This document shows positions 35,579 to 45,153 of a DNA stretch of 64,000 bases, in pieces; the stretch's first letter is position 1, and each line of letters opens with the position of its first letter. This DNA comes from Streptomyces fodineus (GTDB lineage: Bacteria > Actinomycetota > Actinomycetes > Streptomycetales > Streptomycetaceae): positions 2,976,001 through 3,040,000 of the forward strand of contig NZ_CP017248.1 of NCBI RefSeq assembly GCF_001735805.1. Reading direction: 5' to 3'. Made by a program: the position numbers and the translations under genes. The notes below the pieces were generated by a model. The model had not been told where the DNA came from. It saw nothing but the letters and a program-made list of their open reading frames with translations, and did not search any database.

Positions 35579-36385
35579 CTACAACACATCGCGCAGGACC
35601 CGGTCCCGGATCATGAGGGCGGCCCGTTTGCCAGGCAGGTCGACCTCGTCCGCGAACCGGAAGCCGGCGCTCAGGAATGCTGCGACTGAGGGGGTGTTGC
35701 CAAGATCGGGTTCCGCTACGACCCGTGGGCACGCGGGGCGCCGGTCGAGGATCAGGTCGGCCACGGCTCGGAGCAGGGCGGATCCCAGCCCCCGCCCTCG
35801 ATCCGCGGCTCCACCGACGAGGAGGTGGATCCCGGTGTCATGGGGACGGGCCGGGTAGTGGCGGGCCAGCGGATCCAGGTCTGCCCGGTAGATCTCCCAG
35901 TAGCTCATCGGCGTGCCGTCCAGTACGCCCAGACACGGCACGCTGCGTCCGTCGCCGCCGAGTTGACCGCGCAGGTGGTCCTCCATCCGGTTCCGGGGCC
36001 CGGCCAGCTCCCAGAACTCCGCGACGGCGGGGTCGTTCATCCAGCGATGGATGAGCGGCAGGTCCTCATCGATACGCACAGGCAGAAGTTGGAAGGAGCC
36101 GACAGGGGTGACCACGGAACCCCATGTGGGGAGTTGATCCAGAAGGTAGGCCGTCCCACCGGCGAAGAGCGCGAGGAAGTCGGCGGGCAGGTGCAGGTCC
36201 AGAGTGTCCTCGCAGTCCGCGTCGTCGTCCTCGATGGCGAACCCGGTGAAGGGGGTGCCCCGGGTGCCCGCGCTGTCCGCGCGGCGGCCCGCGGAGCCCC
36301 GGTGGACAGGGGCGCCGGTGTGGACGCGGGCGCCCGGATGATCGGGGCTGGAGGCGGGGCCGGCGTGCGCGTCGACGGGAGGCAT
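35579..36385 (-). CDS. GNAT acetyltransferase of siderophore type (IucB/RhbD/MbtK-like)
   Basis: The 268-residue product has a flexible N-terminal 90 residues, then a GNAT fold of the siderophore subtype: LLPVRIDEDLPLIHRWMNDPAVAEFWELAGPRNRMEDHLRGQL, YWEIYRADLDPLARHYPA and the acetyl-CoA loop GGAADRGRGLGSALLRAVADLIL. The HxD-like segment of hydroxamate acyltransferases is present as RHYPARPHDTGIHLLVG. It should acylate an N-hydroxylated or free amine of a siderophore intermediate. ATG 36385 has GAGGAG upstream. It is the last gene of a three-gene operon with the NIS synthetase and aminotransferase. Confidence 0.88.
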   Translation of the reverse strand: MPPVDAHAGPASSPDHPGARVHTGAPVHRGSAGRRADSAGTRGTPFTGFAIEDDDADCEDTLDLHLPADFLALFAGGTAYLLDQLPTWGSVVTPVGSFQLLPVRIDEDLPLIHRWMNDPAVAEFWELAGPRNRMEDHLRGQLGGDGRSVPCLGVLDGTPMSYWEIYRADLDPLARHYPARPHDTGIHLLVGGAADRGRGLGSALLRAVADLILDRRPACPRVVAEPDLGNTPSVAAFLSAGFRFADEVDLPGKRAALMIRDRVLRDVL

Positions 36386-36453
36386 GGTGCGCTCCTCTCA
36401 GGAGACGAGGTGGGTCATGTTCCTCGGAAGTGCGGGGAGGCGGGGCGATTCGC

Positions 36454-38409
36454 TCAGGAATGAAGGGGGTTGGCGATGGTGACGTAGACGGACTGGGTGT
36501 CGACCGGGCCGACGAGTTCATCGAGGCCGTGCAGCCGGGTCAGCAGGTTGGCCTTGCAGCGCAGGACGGGTGAGTCGAGCAGGCGGCGGGGCAGGGAGCT
36601 GCGCAGTGCGGTGGGCCCTGCGGCGGCGTCGGTGAGGAAACGGCGGAAGGCCGCGAGGAGGAGTCGTTCGTCGGCGAGGCGCTGGGAGCCGAAGGCTCCG
36701 ATCAGACCGAACACGTTGTTGATGGCGAGGTAGTAGGCGAAGCGTTCGTCGGTCACCTCGTCGGAGACGAAGGTGTCGCTGCGCTCACCGATTCCGGGCA
36801 GCCGGGCATCCAGTTCGGCTCGCCGGGACTCGCGGAAGTAGTAGCCCTGGTTGTCGCGGTAGCGGCCGCCGGCGGGCCAGCCGTCGCCGTCGAGCAGGAG
36901 CAGGGTGTTCTGCTGGTGGGATTCGAGGGCGATGCCGGCCTCGCTGTCCAGCCAGAGCACGGGACGGACGACCTGCTCCAGGTACCGGAGGAACCACTCC
37001 GCGGCAACGGTCCCGACGGGGCGGCCGGTGCGTGCGGCGAGCCGCGCCACGAGCCGGCCCAGCCGGGAGGTCATGGGCCAGGCGGTCCGCTGGGGCGAGG
37101 AGTTGCCGCCGGGATCGGGGGCGGGCCGGGGCGAGACGAGCCCGGCGACGCAGGCGACGTCGTCGGTCGGGGCGAACGGGTTGTGCCTGATCACCACGTC
37201 GAGTCCGGGCACGGGCCGACCGTCCGCGTCGTCGACGGCGAGCCAGGCCGGGTCGCGGACGATGTCGTAGCAGGGGTGTGCGGCCTGCCATTGCTTGAAC
37301 AGGCCGGTGCGCAACAGCCGGTGCACCTCGACTCCGCGATGGAGTTCCTTGCGCAGGTTCTCGCGGCGGGAGTTGGTGATGCGCAGGCCCAGCGACAGCT
37401 TGAGCATCGCGGGGGCGCCTGTGCGGTGAACGGTGCGTACGGAGGAGGTGGGACACCAGCCGGTACCGGCAGGGCCGAGGTCGCGAAGGAGGCCGGAGTC
37501 GAGCAGGGCGGCGACCGGGGCGCGGTGGCGCAGCTCGCGGGCCTGCCACGGGTGCAGAGGGAGGGCGGCGTAGCCGTCGGGCAGAGGGAGGGCGGTTTCG
37601 GCGAGGCGCCGGGTGAGGTGGTCGGCGGGGACGGAACGGCCGCGCTCGGTCCAGGCCGAGTCGGTTGCGAGAAGGGAGGGAGCGACAGCCATCCAGTGCA
37701 GCGGAAAGGAGCCGCGCAGCTCGGGTGAGTACAGGCGGGTTTCGGCCTCGGTGAGGCCCTCCCGGCTCTTGGGGGTCGGATGCAGGGGGTGCCCGAGGAG
37801 GAGAGCCTGCTCGGCGGAGAGGAAGAGGTCCGCCCCGTCGGTGGGGTGCTCACGCCGGTCGCGGATGAAGGTGGCGGTGCGGCGAAGGGAGTCGGCCACC
37901 CTGGCCACGAGATCTCCGTCGTCGCCGTGACCGGCGGTGCTGGGGGCCTGGGTGCCTGAGACGCTGTCCGTGTCGTCCACGGTCTCCCGGGCGAGCAGCG
38001 CTGCCAAGGTGACGGCGTCGACGGCAGGGGCGGCCTCGGGGGCGTTGGTCAGGCGTGGTGGACCGAACCGGTGCAGGCCCGTCGGCGACCAGTAGCGGAC
38101 CGGCACGAGCAGAGAGGTGCCGCTGGCCGGCAGCGGGACGCGGAGGGTGCCGCTGGTGGGGGCGGCGAGGTCGGTCTCGCGTACCCAGCACCGCAACAGG
38201 TTCTCCACGGCGGCGGCCTGGGCCGCGGTGCACGGGTCGGGGTGTTCCAGCAGGTCGGCGCCGGGCTCGGTCACTCGGACGAGATCCGCGGTGCGCCTCT
38301 TCTGCTGGGGAACCGACTCGGCGAGCGGCACGGGAGAGGCCGGGATGCCGGAGTCTCCCTGTTCGTCGGGAGCGCCGGAGCTGCCGTCGGGAGTGGGAGT
38401 GGCGTTCAT
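36454..38409 (-). CDS. NIS siderophore synthetase (IucA/IucC family)
   Basis: A 651-residue NRPS-independent siderophore synthetase that adenylates a carboxylate (often citrate) and joins it to an amine. Family blocks visible include HPTPKSREGL, a PLHPWQ motif and MKLSLGLRITNSRRE(N) preceded by the SSVRT segment, then WLDSEAGIALESHQQNTLLLLDGDG and the C-terminal FerA-like DNQGYYFRESRR. ATG 38409 has AAGGAG upstream. It lies 67 bp before the GNAT gene and about 210 bp after the aminotransferase. No hydroxylase or uptake gene is adjacent. Only one synthetase is present, so a citrate bis-amide would need this one enzyme to act twice or an external partner. Confidence 0.94.
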   Translation of the reverse strand: MNATPTPDGSSGAPDEQGDSGIPASPVPLAESVPQQKRRTADLVRVTEPGADLLEHPDPCTAAQAAAVENLLRCWVRETDLAAPTSGTLRVPLPASGTSLLVPVRYWSPTGLHRFGPPRLTNAPEAAPAVDAVTLAALLARETVDDTDSVSGTQAPSTAGHGDDGDLVARVADSLRRTATFIRDRREHPTDGADLFLSAEQALLLGHPLHPTPKSREGLTEAETRLYSPELRGSFPLHWMAVAPSLLATDSAWTERGRSVPADHLTRRLAETALPLPDGYAALPLHPWQARELRHRAPVAALLDSGLLRDLGPAGTGWCPTSSVRTVHRTGAPAMLKLSLGLRITNSRRENLRKELHRGVEVHRLLRTGLFKQWQAAHPCYDIVRDPAWLAVDDADGRPVPGLDVVIRHNPFAPTDDVACVAGLVSPRPAPDPGGNSSPQRTAWPMTSRLGRLVARLAARTGRPVGTVAAEWFLRYLEQVVRPVLWLDSEAGIALESHQQNTLLLLDGDGWPAGGRYRDNQGYYFRESRRAELDARLPGIGERSDTFVSDEVTDERFAYYLAINNVFGLIGAFGSQRLADERLLLAAFRRFLTDAAAGPTALRSSLPRRLLDSPVLRCKANLLTRLHGLDELVGPVDTQSVYVTIANPLHS

Positions 38410-38581
38410 GACGGCTCCTTGGGGCTGGCTGGGCTGGTGCGGGAGCGGGTGCGTCAGGGGGCACCTGGTTTCCTGCCGGGTCCGGGTTCCCATGGGCGCC
38501 ACCCATGTGACCGTCGTCGCCGTGTGCGGGTGGTCCTGGTGGGCGGTGGCTCCGTCGGCGGGTGCGGGTGGGCCCGGCGGT

Positions 38582-38598
38582 GGGGTGGGGCGGGTGGG
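38582..38598 (+). other. G-quadruplex-forming motif
   Basis: GGGGTGGGGCGGGTGGG has four G runs separated by one-base loops. It lies on the template strand in the spacer between the aminotransferase and the NIS synthetase genes. A second cluster (GGTGGGGCGGGTGCGGG) follows directly. Confidence 0.6.
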
Positions 38599-38620
38599 CC
38601 CGGTGGGGCGGGTGCGGGCC

Positions 38621-40071
38621 TCAACCCGTGCGCTGGGCAGGGTCGTGGTCCGGGCTGGGATGGGGGCCGTGCTTCTCGTGGGTGCGGGCCGCCGCTGCCA
38701 CCGCGTCCGCCAGGCGGTCCAGAACGGCCGCTGCCTGCTCGTCGCTGATCGTGAGCGGGGGAAGCAGCCGGACCACGGCCGAGTGCCGGCCGCCGAGTTC
38801 GACGATCAGTCCGCGCTCGAGGCACTCCCGCTGGACGGCCAGGGCGAGTTCGGGGCGGCCGGGTGCGGAGTGCGGGAGGGCTCCGGGTCGGTGGGGATGG
38901 AGTGGTCGCCGGGCTCGGCGCACGCGCCTTCCGGGTTCACCAGCTCGACCCCGATCATCAGCCCACGCCCGCGCACCTCGCCTACGCAGGCGAATGTATC
39001 GGCCAGTTCACCGAGTTGGCGGAGCATGTGGGAGCCGAGGGCGGCGGCGCGTTCGGCGAGGCCGTTCTCCCGGACGTAGGTGAGGGTCGCCGTGCCCGCG
39101 GCCATGGCGAGCTGGTTGCCCCGGAAGGTTCCCGCGTGGGCGCCGGGTTGCCAGACGTCGAGATCGTCGCGGTAGACGATCACGGCCAGCGGGAGGCTGC
39201 CGCCGATGGCCTTGGACAGGACCATGACGTCGGGGGTGATGCCGCTGTGGTCGACGGCCCAGAAGGCGCCCGTCCTGCCGACTCCGGTCTGGATCTCGTC
39301 GGCGATCAGGGGGATGGACCGGTCGGCGGTGAGCTGCCGCATACGGCGCAGCCAGTCGTCCGGCCCGGGAATCACCCCGCCCTCGCCCTGGACGGGTTCG
39401 AGGATCAGCCCGGCGGGCAGCGGCACGCCGGACTGGGGATCGTCGAGGAGGGACTGGGTCCAGCGGGCGGCGAGTTCGGCGCCGCGTGGACCGCCGACGC
39501 CGAAGGGACAGCGGTAGTCCTGCGGATAGGGCAGGCGGGCGACCTGGACGTCACGGGCACCGCCGGAGGCGGCCAGGGCGCCGGCGGTCATGCCGTGGTA
39601 GGCGCCGGTGAAGGCGAGGATGCCGGCGCGGCCGGTCGCGGCCCGGACCAGTTTGAGGGCGGCCTCGACGGCGTCGGTACCGGCCGGTCCGCAGAACTGG
39701 ACCCGCGCACGGTCGGCGAGTCCGGGCGGGAGGGTGCGGAACAGCTCGGTGATGAAGGCGTCCTTGACCGGCGTCGCCAGGTCGAGGACGGAGAGGGGAG
39801 CGCCGGAGTCGAGGACCCTGCGGATGGCTTCCAGCACGACCGGATGGTTGTGGCCGAGGGCGAGCGTGCCCGCTCCGGAGAGACAGTCCAGATAGCGGCG
39901 GCCGTCGGCGCCCTCGATGGTCAGCCCGCGCGCCCGCACCGGGACGATGGGCAGGGCCCGGGCATAGGTGCGGGCGGACGACTCACGCGCCGACTGGCGT
40001 CTGAGGATCCCCTCGTGCACGGCACGCGCTTCCCCGTGCGTGCCTCCAGCCATCGACTCCGTAACGGCCAC
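38621..40071 (-). pseudogene. Siderophore PLP aminotransferase (DABA/EctB-RhbA-like), one frameshift
   Basis: Two frames join into a class III aminotransferase of about 480 residues. Frame one covers GVSGAGTLALGHNHP, QFCGPAGTDAVEAALKLVRAATGR, YHGMTAGALAASGG, LILEPVQGEGG, the PLP aspartate in LIADEIQTGVGRTG, and the PLP lysine in VLSKAIGG. Frame two covers ECLERGLIVELGGRHSAVVRLLPPLTISDEQ to the stop. They switch at 38861-38890 around an apparent one-base deletion. GTG 40071 follows GGGAGG. Relatives make 2,4-diaminobutyrate or similar amines for siderophores or ectoine. It opens the operon. Catalytic residues are intact, so the break is probably a sequencing error. Confidence 0.88.
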
Positions 40072-40447
40072 GGCTCGCTGTCCTCCCGCTGTCCAGAGTC
40101 GAGTTGATCCACGGGGACCGGGTACAGGCAGCTGGCCCCCCACCGCTACAACCGTGGACCGTTCGACGGGTTACGGGTTGACACAAGATCATTTCCAGGA
40201 TGGCGGGATGGCATGTGCGGCGGTAGCGGTGAACGGGCCTCAAATCGGGCAATCTATGGATGACTGGCCAGGTCAGACGGCTTGTAGCCGAACCGTTGCC
40301 GTTCCATCGGAAGTCCCCCACAGCGAGCGCATAGTGTGTGTTGCCGTTCCTAGACGGCCGTGAGGCCGGCATGAACTCCCCATGAGTTCCATGCCCGGTG
40401 GCACGGCCGAAGCGCCAAGTACCTTCACCACAGGGGGATTCACCAGC
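40072..40447. promoter_or_regulatory. Divergent promoter of siderophore operon and protease lipoprotein
   Basis: This 376-bp intergenic region contains a short direct repeat ACGGGTTACGGGTTG near 40167. The Streptomyces iron box (TTAGGTTAGGCTCACCTAA family) was looked for on both strands and not seen. TGTGTGTTGCC near 40336 and GGGGGATTC near 40434 precede the lipoprotein. Strong -35/-10 pairs were not recognised. Confidence 0.45.
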
Positions 40448-41671
40448 ATGCGATCCACACGGCCGTCGGTCACCGTTCGGCGCGGGAGGGGCCCCCGCCG
40501 TACCTCCCCCACAGTGGCGGCGGTCGCCCTCGCCTCGGCGCTGGCGCTGACCGCCACCGCCTGCAACGGCGACGACAACGCCGATGCCAAGCCGAGCGCT
40601 TCAGCGACCGTGGCCGGCACCGGCGACGGAAAGATCAGGATCCCGGACGACCTCAAGCAGAAGCTCAAGGCACACGGGATCGACATCGACAAGTGGAAGA
40701 ACGGCGCCTGGAAGAACTGGAACAAGCAGGACTGGCTGCGCGAGGCCAACGACTTCATCAACCCGATCATCAAGGGCCTGTGGGACCCGAACCGGATGCG
40801 GCACGCCAACGACCCGAACAAGGGCGTCCACGACAACGACATCTCCGGTGACCAGGGCGTGACGGACCCGACCCCGCAGCCGGTGAAGGCGCAGGCGGTG
40901 GCGACGCCGTACCACACCAACGCGGCCACCTCGGGCAAGGTGTTCTTCGACTCCCCCGAGGGGCACATGGTGTGCTCGGGCACGGTGGTGGAGGACCCGG
41001 CGCACCCGGGCAAGTCCAACCTGGTCTGGACGGCGGGTCACTGTGTGCACGCCGGCAAGAAGGGCGGCTGGTACCGCAACATGGCCTTCGTGCCGTCGTA
41101 CAACAACTCGGGCAAGTCGGCCGACCAGCTGCAGAACGCCAGCAGGTCCGAGATCGCCCCGTACGGCGTCTGGTGGGCCGATGCGGCGAAGACCTCGCAG
41201 CAGTGGATCGACCAGGGCGGTGAGACCGGCGGCAACGGTGCCTCGTACGACTACGCGGTGATCCATGTGACGCCGGAGCAGGGCGGCAGCGGCAAGTCGC
41301 TGGAGGAGACGGTCGGCGGGGCACTGCCGGTGAACTTCGACGCCCCGGCGGTGCCGAAGGTCAGCAGCATCACCGCCTCCGGCTACCCGGAGGCGGCTCC
41401 GTTCGACGGTCAGCTGCTCTACCAGTGCAAGGACAAGCCGGGCCGGCTGTCCATCAACAAGGCGGACCCGACGATGTACCGGATCGGGTGCACGATGACG
41501 GCCGGCTCCTCCGGCGGTGGCTGGGTGGAGACGGGGTCCGACGGCAAGCCGGCGCTCGTTTCCAACACCTCGATCGGTCCGGTGACTTCGGGGTGGCTGG
41601 CCGGTCCGCGGTTCGGTGACGTGGCCAAGGGTGTGTACCAGTCGGTGAGCAAGAAGTTCGCCGGGCAGTAA
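40448..41671 (+). CDS. Trypsin-like serine protease lipoprotein
   Basis: A 407-residue secreted S1-type protease. The signal peptide ([20 protein letters not shown] then AAVALASALALTATAC) ends in a lipobox-like ATAC with Cys then NGDDN, so lipid anchoring is likely. A propeptide-like segment (about 50-100) has an unusual aromatic-basic pattern with DKWKNGAWKNWNKQDW. The catalytic triad is seen as His in WTAGHCVH, Asp in YDYAVIHV and Ser in AGSSGGGW. ATG 40448 follows GGGGGA by 9-10 bases; upstream in-frame ATGs lack a ribosome binding site. Substrate unknown; probably processes or degrades extracellular proteins at the cell surface. Confidence 0.9.
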   Translation: MRSTRPSVTVRRGRGPRRTSPTVAAVALASALALTATACNGDDNADAKPSASATVAGTGDGKIRIPDDLKQKLKAHGIDIDKWKNGAWKNWNKQDWLREANDFINPIIKGLWDPNRMRHANDPNKGVHDNDISGDQGVTDPTPQPVKAQAVATPYHTNAATSGKVFFDSPEGHMVCSGTVVEDPAHPGKSNLVWTAGHCVHAGKKGGWYRNMAFVPSYNNSGKSADQLQNASRSEIAPYGVWWADAAKTSQQWIDQGGETGGNGASYDYAVIHVTPEQGGSGKSLEETVGGALPVNFDAPAVPKVSSITASGYPEAAPFDGQLLYQCKDKPGRLSINKADPTMYRIGCTMTAGSSGGGWVETGSDGKPALVSNTSIGPVTSGWLAGPRFGDVAKGVYQSVSKKFAGQ

Positions 41672-41716
41672 GAGAGCCGCATATCGATACGGCCCCGCGC
41701 CCCTGAAAGGGAGCGC

Positions 41717-41752
41717 GAAAGGCCCGCCCCTGGAAAAGGGGGCGGGCCTTTC
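41717..41752. terminator. Bidirectional terminator
   Basis: GAAAGGCCCGCCCC pairs with GGGGCGGGCCTTTC around a short loop. It lies between the convergent protease lipoprotein and hflX genes. Confidence 0.9.
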
Positions 41753-41764
41753 GTACAGCCGTGG

Positions 41765-43258
41765 TCAGGCCGCCGACGCGGGTGCGTAGGGTGCCAGGTC
41801 CGCCGCCAGTTCCTCGTGCACCCGGACCTTGAGCAGGGTGCCCTCCGCGGTGTGCTCCTCGGAGATCACCTCGCCCTCGGTGTGGGCGCGGGCGACGAGC
41901 TTGCCGTGCGTGTACGGCACGAGCACCTCGATCTCGACCGAGGGGCGCGGCAGATCGTTGTCGATCAGGGCGATCAGTTGGTCGATGCCCCGGCCCGTGC
42001 GGGCCGAGACGGCGATCGAGCGCTTCTCGACCCTGAGCAGCCGCTGGAGGACCAGCGGGTCGGCCGCGTCCGCCTTGTTGATCACGACGATCTCGGGCAC
42101 GTCGGTGGCGCCGACGTCCCGGATCACCTCGCGCACGGCGGCGAGCTGCTCCTCCGGGTTCGGGTGCGAGCCGTCCACCACGTGCAGGATCAGGTCGGAG
42201 TCACCGACCTCCTCCATGGTGGAGCGGAACGCCTCGACCAGGTGGTGCGGCAGGTGGCGTACGAAGCCGACGGTGTCCGCCAGCGTGTACAGCCGGCCGC
42301 TCGGGGTCTCCGCCCGGCGGACGGTCGGGTCCAGGGTCGCGAACAGGGCGTTCTCGACCAGGACGCCGGCGCCGGTGAGGCGGTTGAGCAGGGAGGACTT
42401 GCCGGCGTTGGTGTAGCCCGCGATGGCGACGGACGGCACCTTGTTGCGCCGGCGCTCCTGGCGCTTGATCTCGCGGCCGGTCTTCATCTCCGCGATCTCC
42501 CGGCGCATCTTCGCCATCTTCTCGCGGATCCGCCGCCGGTCCGTCTCGATCTTGGTCTCACCGGGACCGCGGGTGGCGAGACCGCCGCCCTTGCCGCCGC
42601 CCATCTGGCGGGACAGCGACTGACCCCAGCCGCGCAGCCTCGGCAGCATGTACTGCATCTGTGCGAGCGCGACCTGCGCCTTGCCCTCGCGGGACTTGGC
42701 GTGCTGGGCGAAGATGTCCAGGATCAGGGCCGTACGGTCGATGACCTTGACCTTGACGACGTCCTCCAGCTGGATCAGCTGGCCGGGGCTCAGCTCACCG
42801 TCGCAGATGACGGTGTCCGCGCCCGTTTCGATCACGATGTCGCGCAGCTCCTGGGCCTTGCCGGAGCCGATGTAAGTGGCCGCGTCGGGCTTGTCGCGGC
42901 GCTGGATGACGCCGTCGAGCACGAGCGCGCCCGCGGTCTCGGCGAGGGCGGCCAGCTCCGCGAGGGAGTTGTCGGCGTCCTGCGCGGTGCCGGTGGTCCA
43001 CACCCCGACGAGCACGACCCGCTCCAGGCGGAGCTGGCGGTACTCGACCTCGGTGACGTCCTCCAGCTCGGTGGACAGGCCCACGACACGGCGCAGCGCC
43101 GCGCGCTCGGAGCGGTCGAACTGGTCGCCGTCCCGCTCGCCGTCGATCTCGTAGCTCCAGGCGACGTCCTCTTCCATCAGGGCATCGGCCCGAAGACCCT
43201 CGGGATAGGCGTGCGCGAGGCGCTTGGTGTCCTGGGAAGGGGAAGAAGAGGAGGTCAT
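41765..43258 (-). CDS. hflX: Ribosome-associated GTPase HflX
   Basis: The 497-residue protein has the N-terminal HflX glycine-rich domain (ADTVICDGELSPGQLIQLED) and a linker with the KMGGGKGG-type segment (RQMGGGKGGGLATRGPGETKIE). It then carries the G domain: G1 GYTNAGKS, G2 around DPTVRRA, G3 DTVGFV and G4 NKAD. HflX rescues or splits stalled ribosomes and can act under stress. ATG 43258 has a plain start. It is followed on the other side by a terminator and is convergent with the protease gene. Confidence 0.96.
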   Translation of the reverse strand: MTSSSSPSQDTKRLAHAYPEGLRADALMEEDVAWSYEIDGERDGDQFDRSERAALRRVVGLSTELEDVTEVEYRQLRLERVVLVGVWTTGTAQDADNSLAELAALAETAGALVLDGVIQRRDKPDAATYIGSGKAQELRDIVIETGADTVICDGELSPGQLIQLEDVVKVKVIDRTALILDIFAQHAKSREGKAQVALAQMQYMLPRLRGWGQSLSRQMGGGKGGGLATRGPGETKIETDRRRIREKMAKMRREIAEMKTGREIKRQERRRNKVPSVAIAGYTNAGKSSLLNRLTGAGVLVENALFATLDPTVRRAETPSGRLYTLADTVGFVRHLPHHLVEAFRSTMEEVGDSDLILHVVDGSHPNPEEQLAAVREVIRDVGATDVPEIVVINKADAADPLVLQRLLRVEKRSIAVSARTGRGIDQLIALIDNDLPRPSVEIEVLVPYTHGKLVARAHTEGEVISEEHTAEGTLLKVRVHEELAADLAPYAPASAA

Positions 43259-43461
43259 TGGATCCTTACGTCGATGGGATGCCGTTACGGCGTCGGTGCC
43301 GCGGTCCTGCGGGACCGCTCATGATGTCAACGCGCGAGTACCCCGGGAGATTCCCGTGTCCGCTCTCGCGCCGCCCCGAAGCGCCGACCCGAAGATGGTC
43401 GCACGAGGCGGCACGTCTCGTCACCGTGTTATCGCCCGCCGCGCCGCCCGCGGTCCCGGCG

Positions 43462-45036
43462 TCACCGGGTGCCGCGGGGCCTCGCGGCCCCGGCCCCGCG
43501 CGCGCTGCGGCGTCCCTGGTGACCTGCGGACTTGGCAGCCGCCTGCGGCTTCCAGTCCGGGTGGCCGGGCATCGGCGGGGTCTTCTCGCCGTACAGCCAG
43601 CCCTGGAGGAAGCCGCTCAGGTCGCGGCCGGCGACCGTGGAGGCTAGTTCGACGAAGTCGGCGGTGGTGGCGGTGGAGTCCCGGTGGGTACGGACCCAGG
43701 CCCGCTCCAGCCGCTCGAAGGCCGGCCGGCCGATCTCTTGTCTCAGGGCGTAGAGGACGAGCGCGGCGCCGTCGTAGATGTTGGGCCGGAAGATGCTGAT
43801 CTTCTGGCCGGGGTCGGGCGCCTTGGGCAGGGCGGGCGGGCCGCCGGCCGCGCGCCAGCGGTCGGAGGCGCGGTACGCCGCCTTCATGCGGTCCTCCATG
43901 GGCCGGTGCGCGTGCTCCTCGGCGTACAGCTGCTCGTACCAGGTGGCATGCCCCTCGTTCAGCCAGACGTCGGACCAGGTGCGGGGGCTGACACTGTCGC
44001 CGAACCACTGGTGGGACAGCTCGTGCACCATGATCGACTCGATGTACCACTTGGGGTAGGCCGGCTCGGTGAACAGGTCCTTCTCGAAGAGCGAGAGGGT
44101 CTGGGTCTCCAGCTCGAAGCCCGTCGAGGCCTGCGCCATGAGCACGCCATAGGTCTCGAACGGGTACCGGCCGACCTTGCTCTCCATCCAGGCGATCTGC
44201 TCGGGCGTCTTGGCGAGCCACGGTTCGACGGCCTTGGCGGCGGAGCCGGGCACGACGTCGCGCAGCGACAGCCCGTGCGGTCCCTCCCGGCGCAGCACGG
44301 CGGAGCGGCCGATGGAGACCTGGGCGAGTTCGCTGGCCATGGGGTGCTGGGTGCGGTAGGTCCAGGTGGTGGCGCGGCCGGCCCGCACCGCTCCGGCCGG
44401 CAGACCGTTCGCGACGACGGTGTAGCCGTTCGGGGCGGTGACGTGGAACGTGAACATCGCCTTGTCGGACGGGTGGTCGTTGCACGGGAAGACCAGGTGG
44501 GCGGCGTCGGCCTGGTTGGCCATGGCGAGACCGTCGGAGGTGCGCACCCAGCCGCCGTCCTGGCCCTTGGCGCCGACGGGATCGCTGGTGTGCCGCACCG
44601 TGATCCGGGTCCAGCTGCCCTCGCGCAGGGGGTGGTCCGGGGTGACGACCAGGTCCTCGCCGGCGCTGGTGAAGTCCGCGGGCCGCCCGTCGACCTCGAC
44701 GGACTGCACGCTGCCGCGCGCGAAGTCGAGGTTGATCCGGTCCAGGTCGGCGGTGGTCCAGGCGTTGATGGTGGTGACGGCCTTCAGCGGCTTGTCGTTG
44801 GTGCCCGGATAGGTCAGGGACACGTCGTACGACGCCACGTCGTAGCCCGGGTTGCCGAGGAACGGGAAGAGCCGGTCGCCGATGCCCAGGGGCGCGGGCG
44901 GGGCCGCGGCGGCGAGGAGGCAGACGGAGACGGCGGAGGCAAGCAGGGCCGCCTTCCGGTGCCAGGAGATCCGGGGCCGGCTCCGGGTCTGGCACTGGGA
45001 GGGGACGCGGGGGTTGATGCGGGGGGTGAGCAGCAT
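43462..45036 (-). CDS. Secreted M1-family zinc aminopeptidase
   Basis: The product is 524 residues. A signal peptide (about 25-45, SWHRKAALLASAVSVCLLAAAAPPAP) leads to the M1 N-terminal beta domain (NPGYDVASYDVSLTYPGTNDKPLKAVTTI), and then the gluzincin core with HELSHQW, 18 residues, then NEGHATW. The catalytic tyrosine region includes YDGAALVLYALRQEIG. The length is short for M1 because the C-terminal ERAP-like domain is missing, as in many actinobacterial secreted forms. ATG 45036 is chosen; the ribosome binding site is weak. The basic tail (GHQGRRSARGAGAARPRGTR) is probably disordered. Confidence 0.93.
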   Translation of the reverse strand: MLLTPRINPRVPSQCQTRSRPRISWHRKAALLASAVSVCLLAAAAPPAPLGIGDRLFPFLGNPGYDVASYDVSLTYPGTNDKPLKAVTTINAWTTADLDRINLDFARGSVQSVEVDGRPADFTSAGEDLVVTPDHPLREGSWTRITVRHTSDPVGAKGQDGGWVRTSDGLAMANQADAAHLVFPCNDHPSDKAMFTFHVTAPNGYTVVANGLPAGAVRAGRATTWTYRTQHPMASELAQVSIGRSAVLRREGPHGLSLRDVVPGSAAKAVEPWLAKTPEQIAWMESKVGRYPFETYGVLMAQASTGFELETQTLSLFEKDLFTEPAYPKWYIESIMVHELSHQWFGDSVSPRTWSDVWLNEGHATWYEQLYAEEHAHRPMEDRMKAAYRASDRWRAAGGPPALPKAPDPGQKISIFRPNIYDGAALVLYALRQEIGRPAFERLERAWVRTHRDSTATTADFVELASTVAGRDLSGFLQGWLYGEKTPPMPGHPDWKPQAAAKSAGHQGRRSARGAGAARPRGTR

Positions 45037-45153
45037 GCATCACCGCTACCAGTGCGCTCCCGCGCTACGACGGCGACGCGCGCCCGGCGCACCCGAACGG
45101 GTCCGGGTCCGGGGGCCTTCTGAATCAAGGCCCCTCCTCACGCCCCGCGTTCG

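Noticed and set aside
40072..40447. Iron box for the siderophore operon
   Set aside because: No sequence near TTAGGTTAGGCTCACCTAA was found on either strand.
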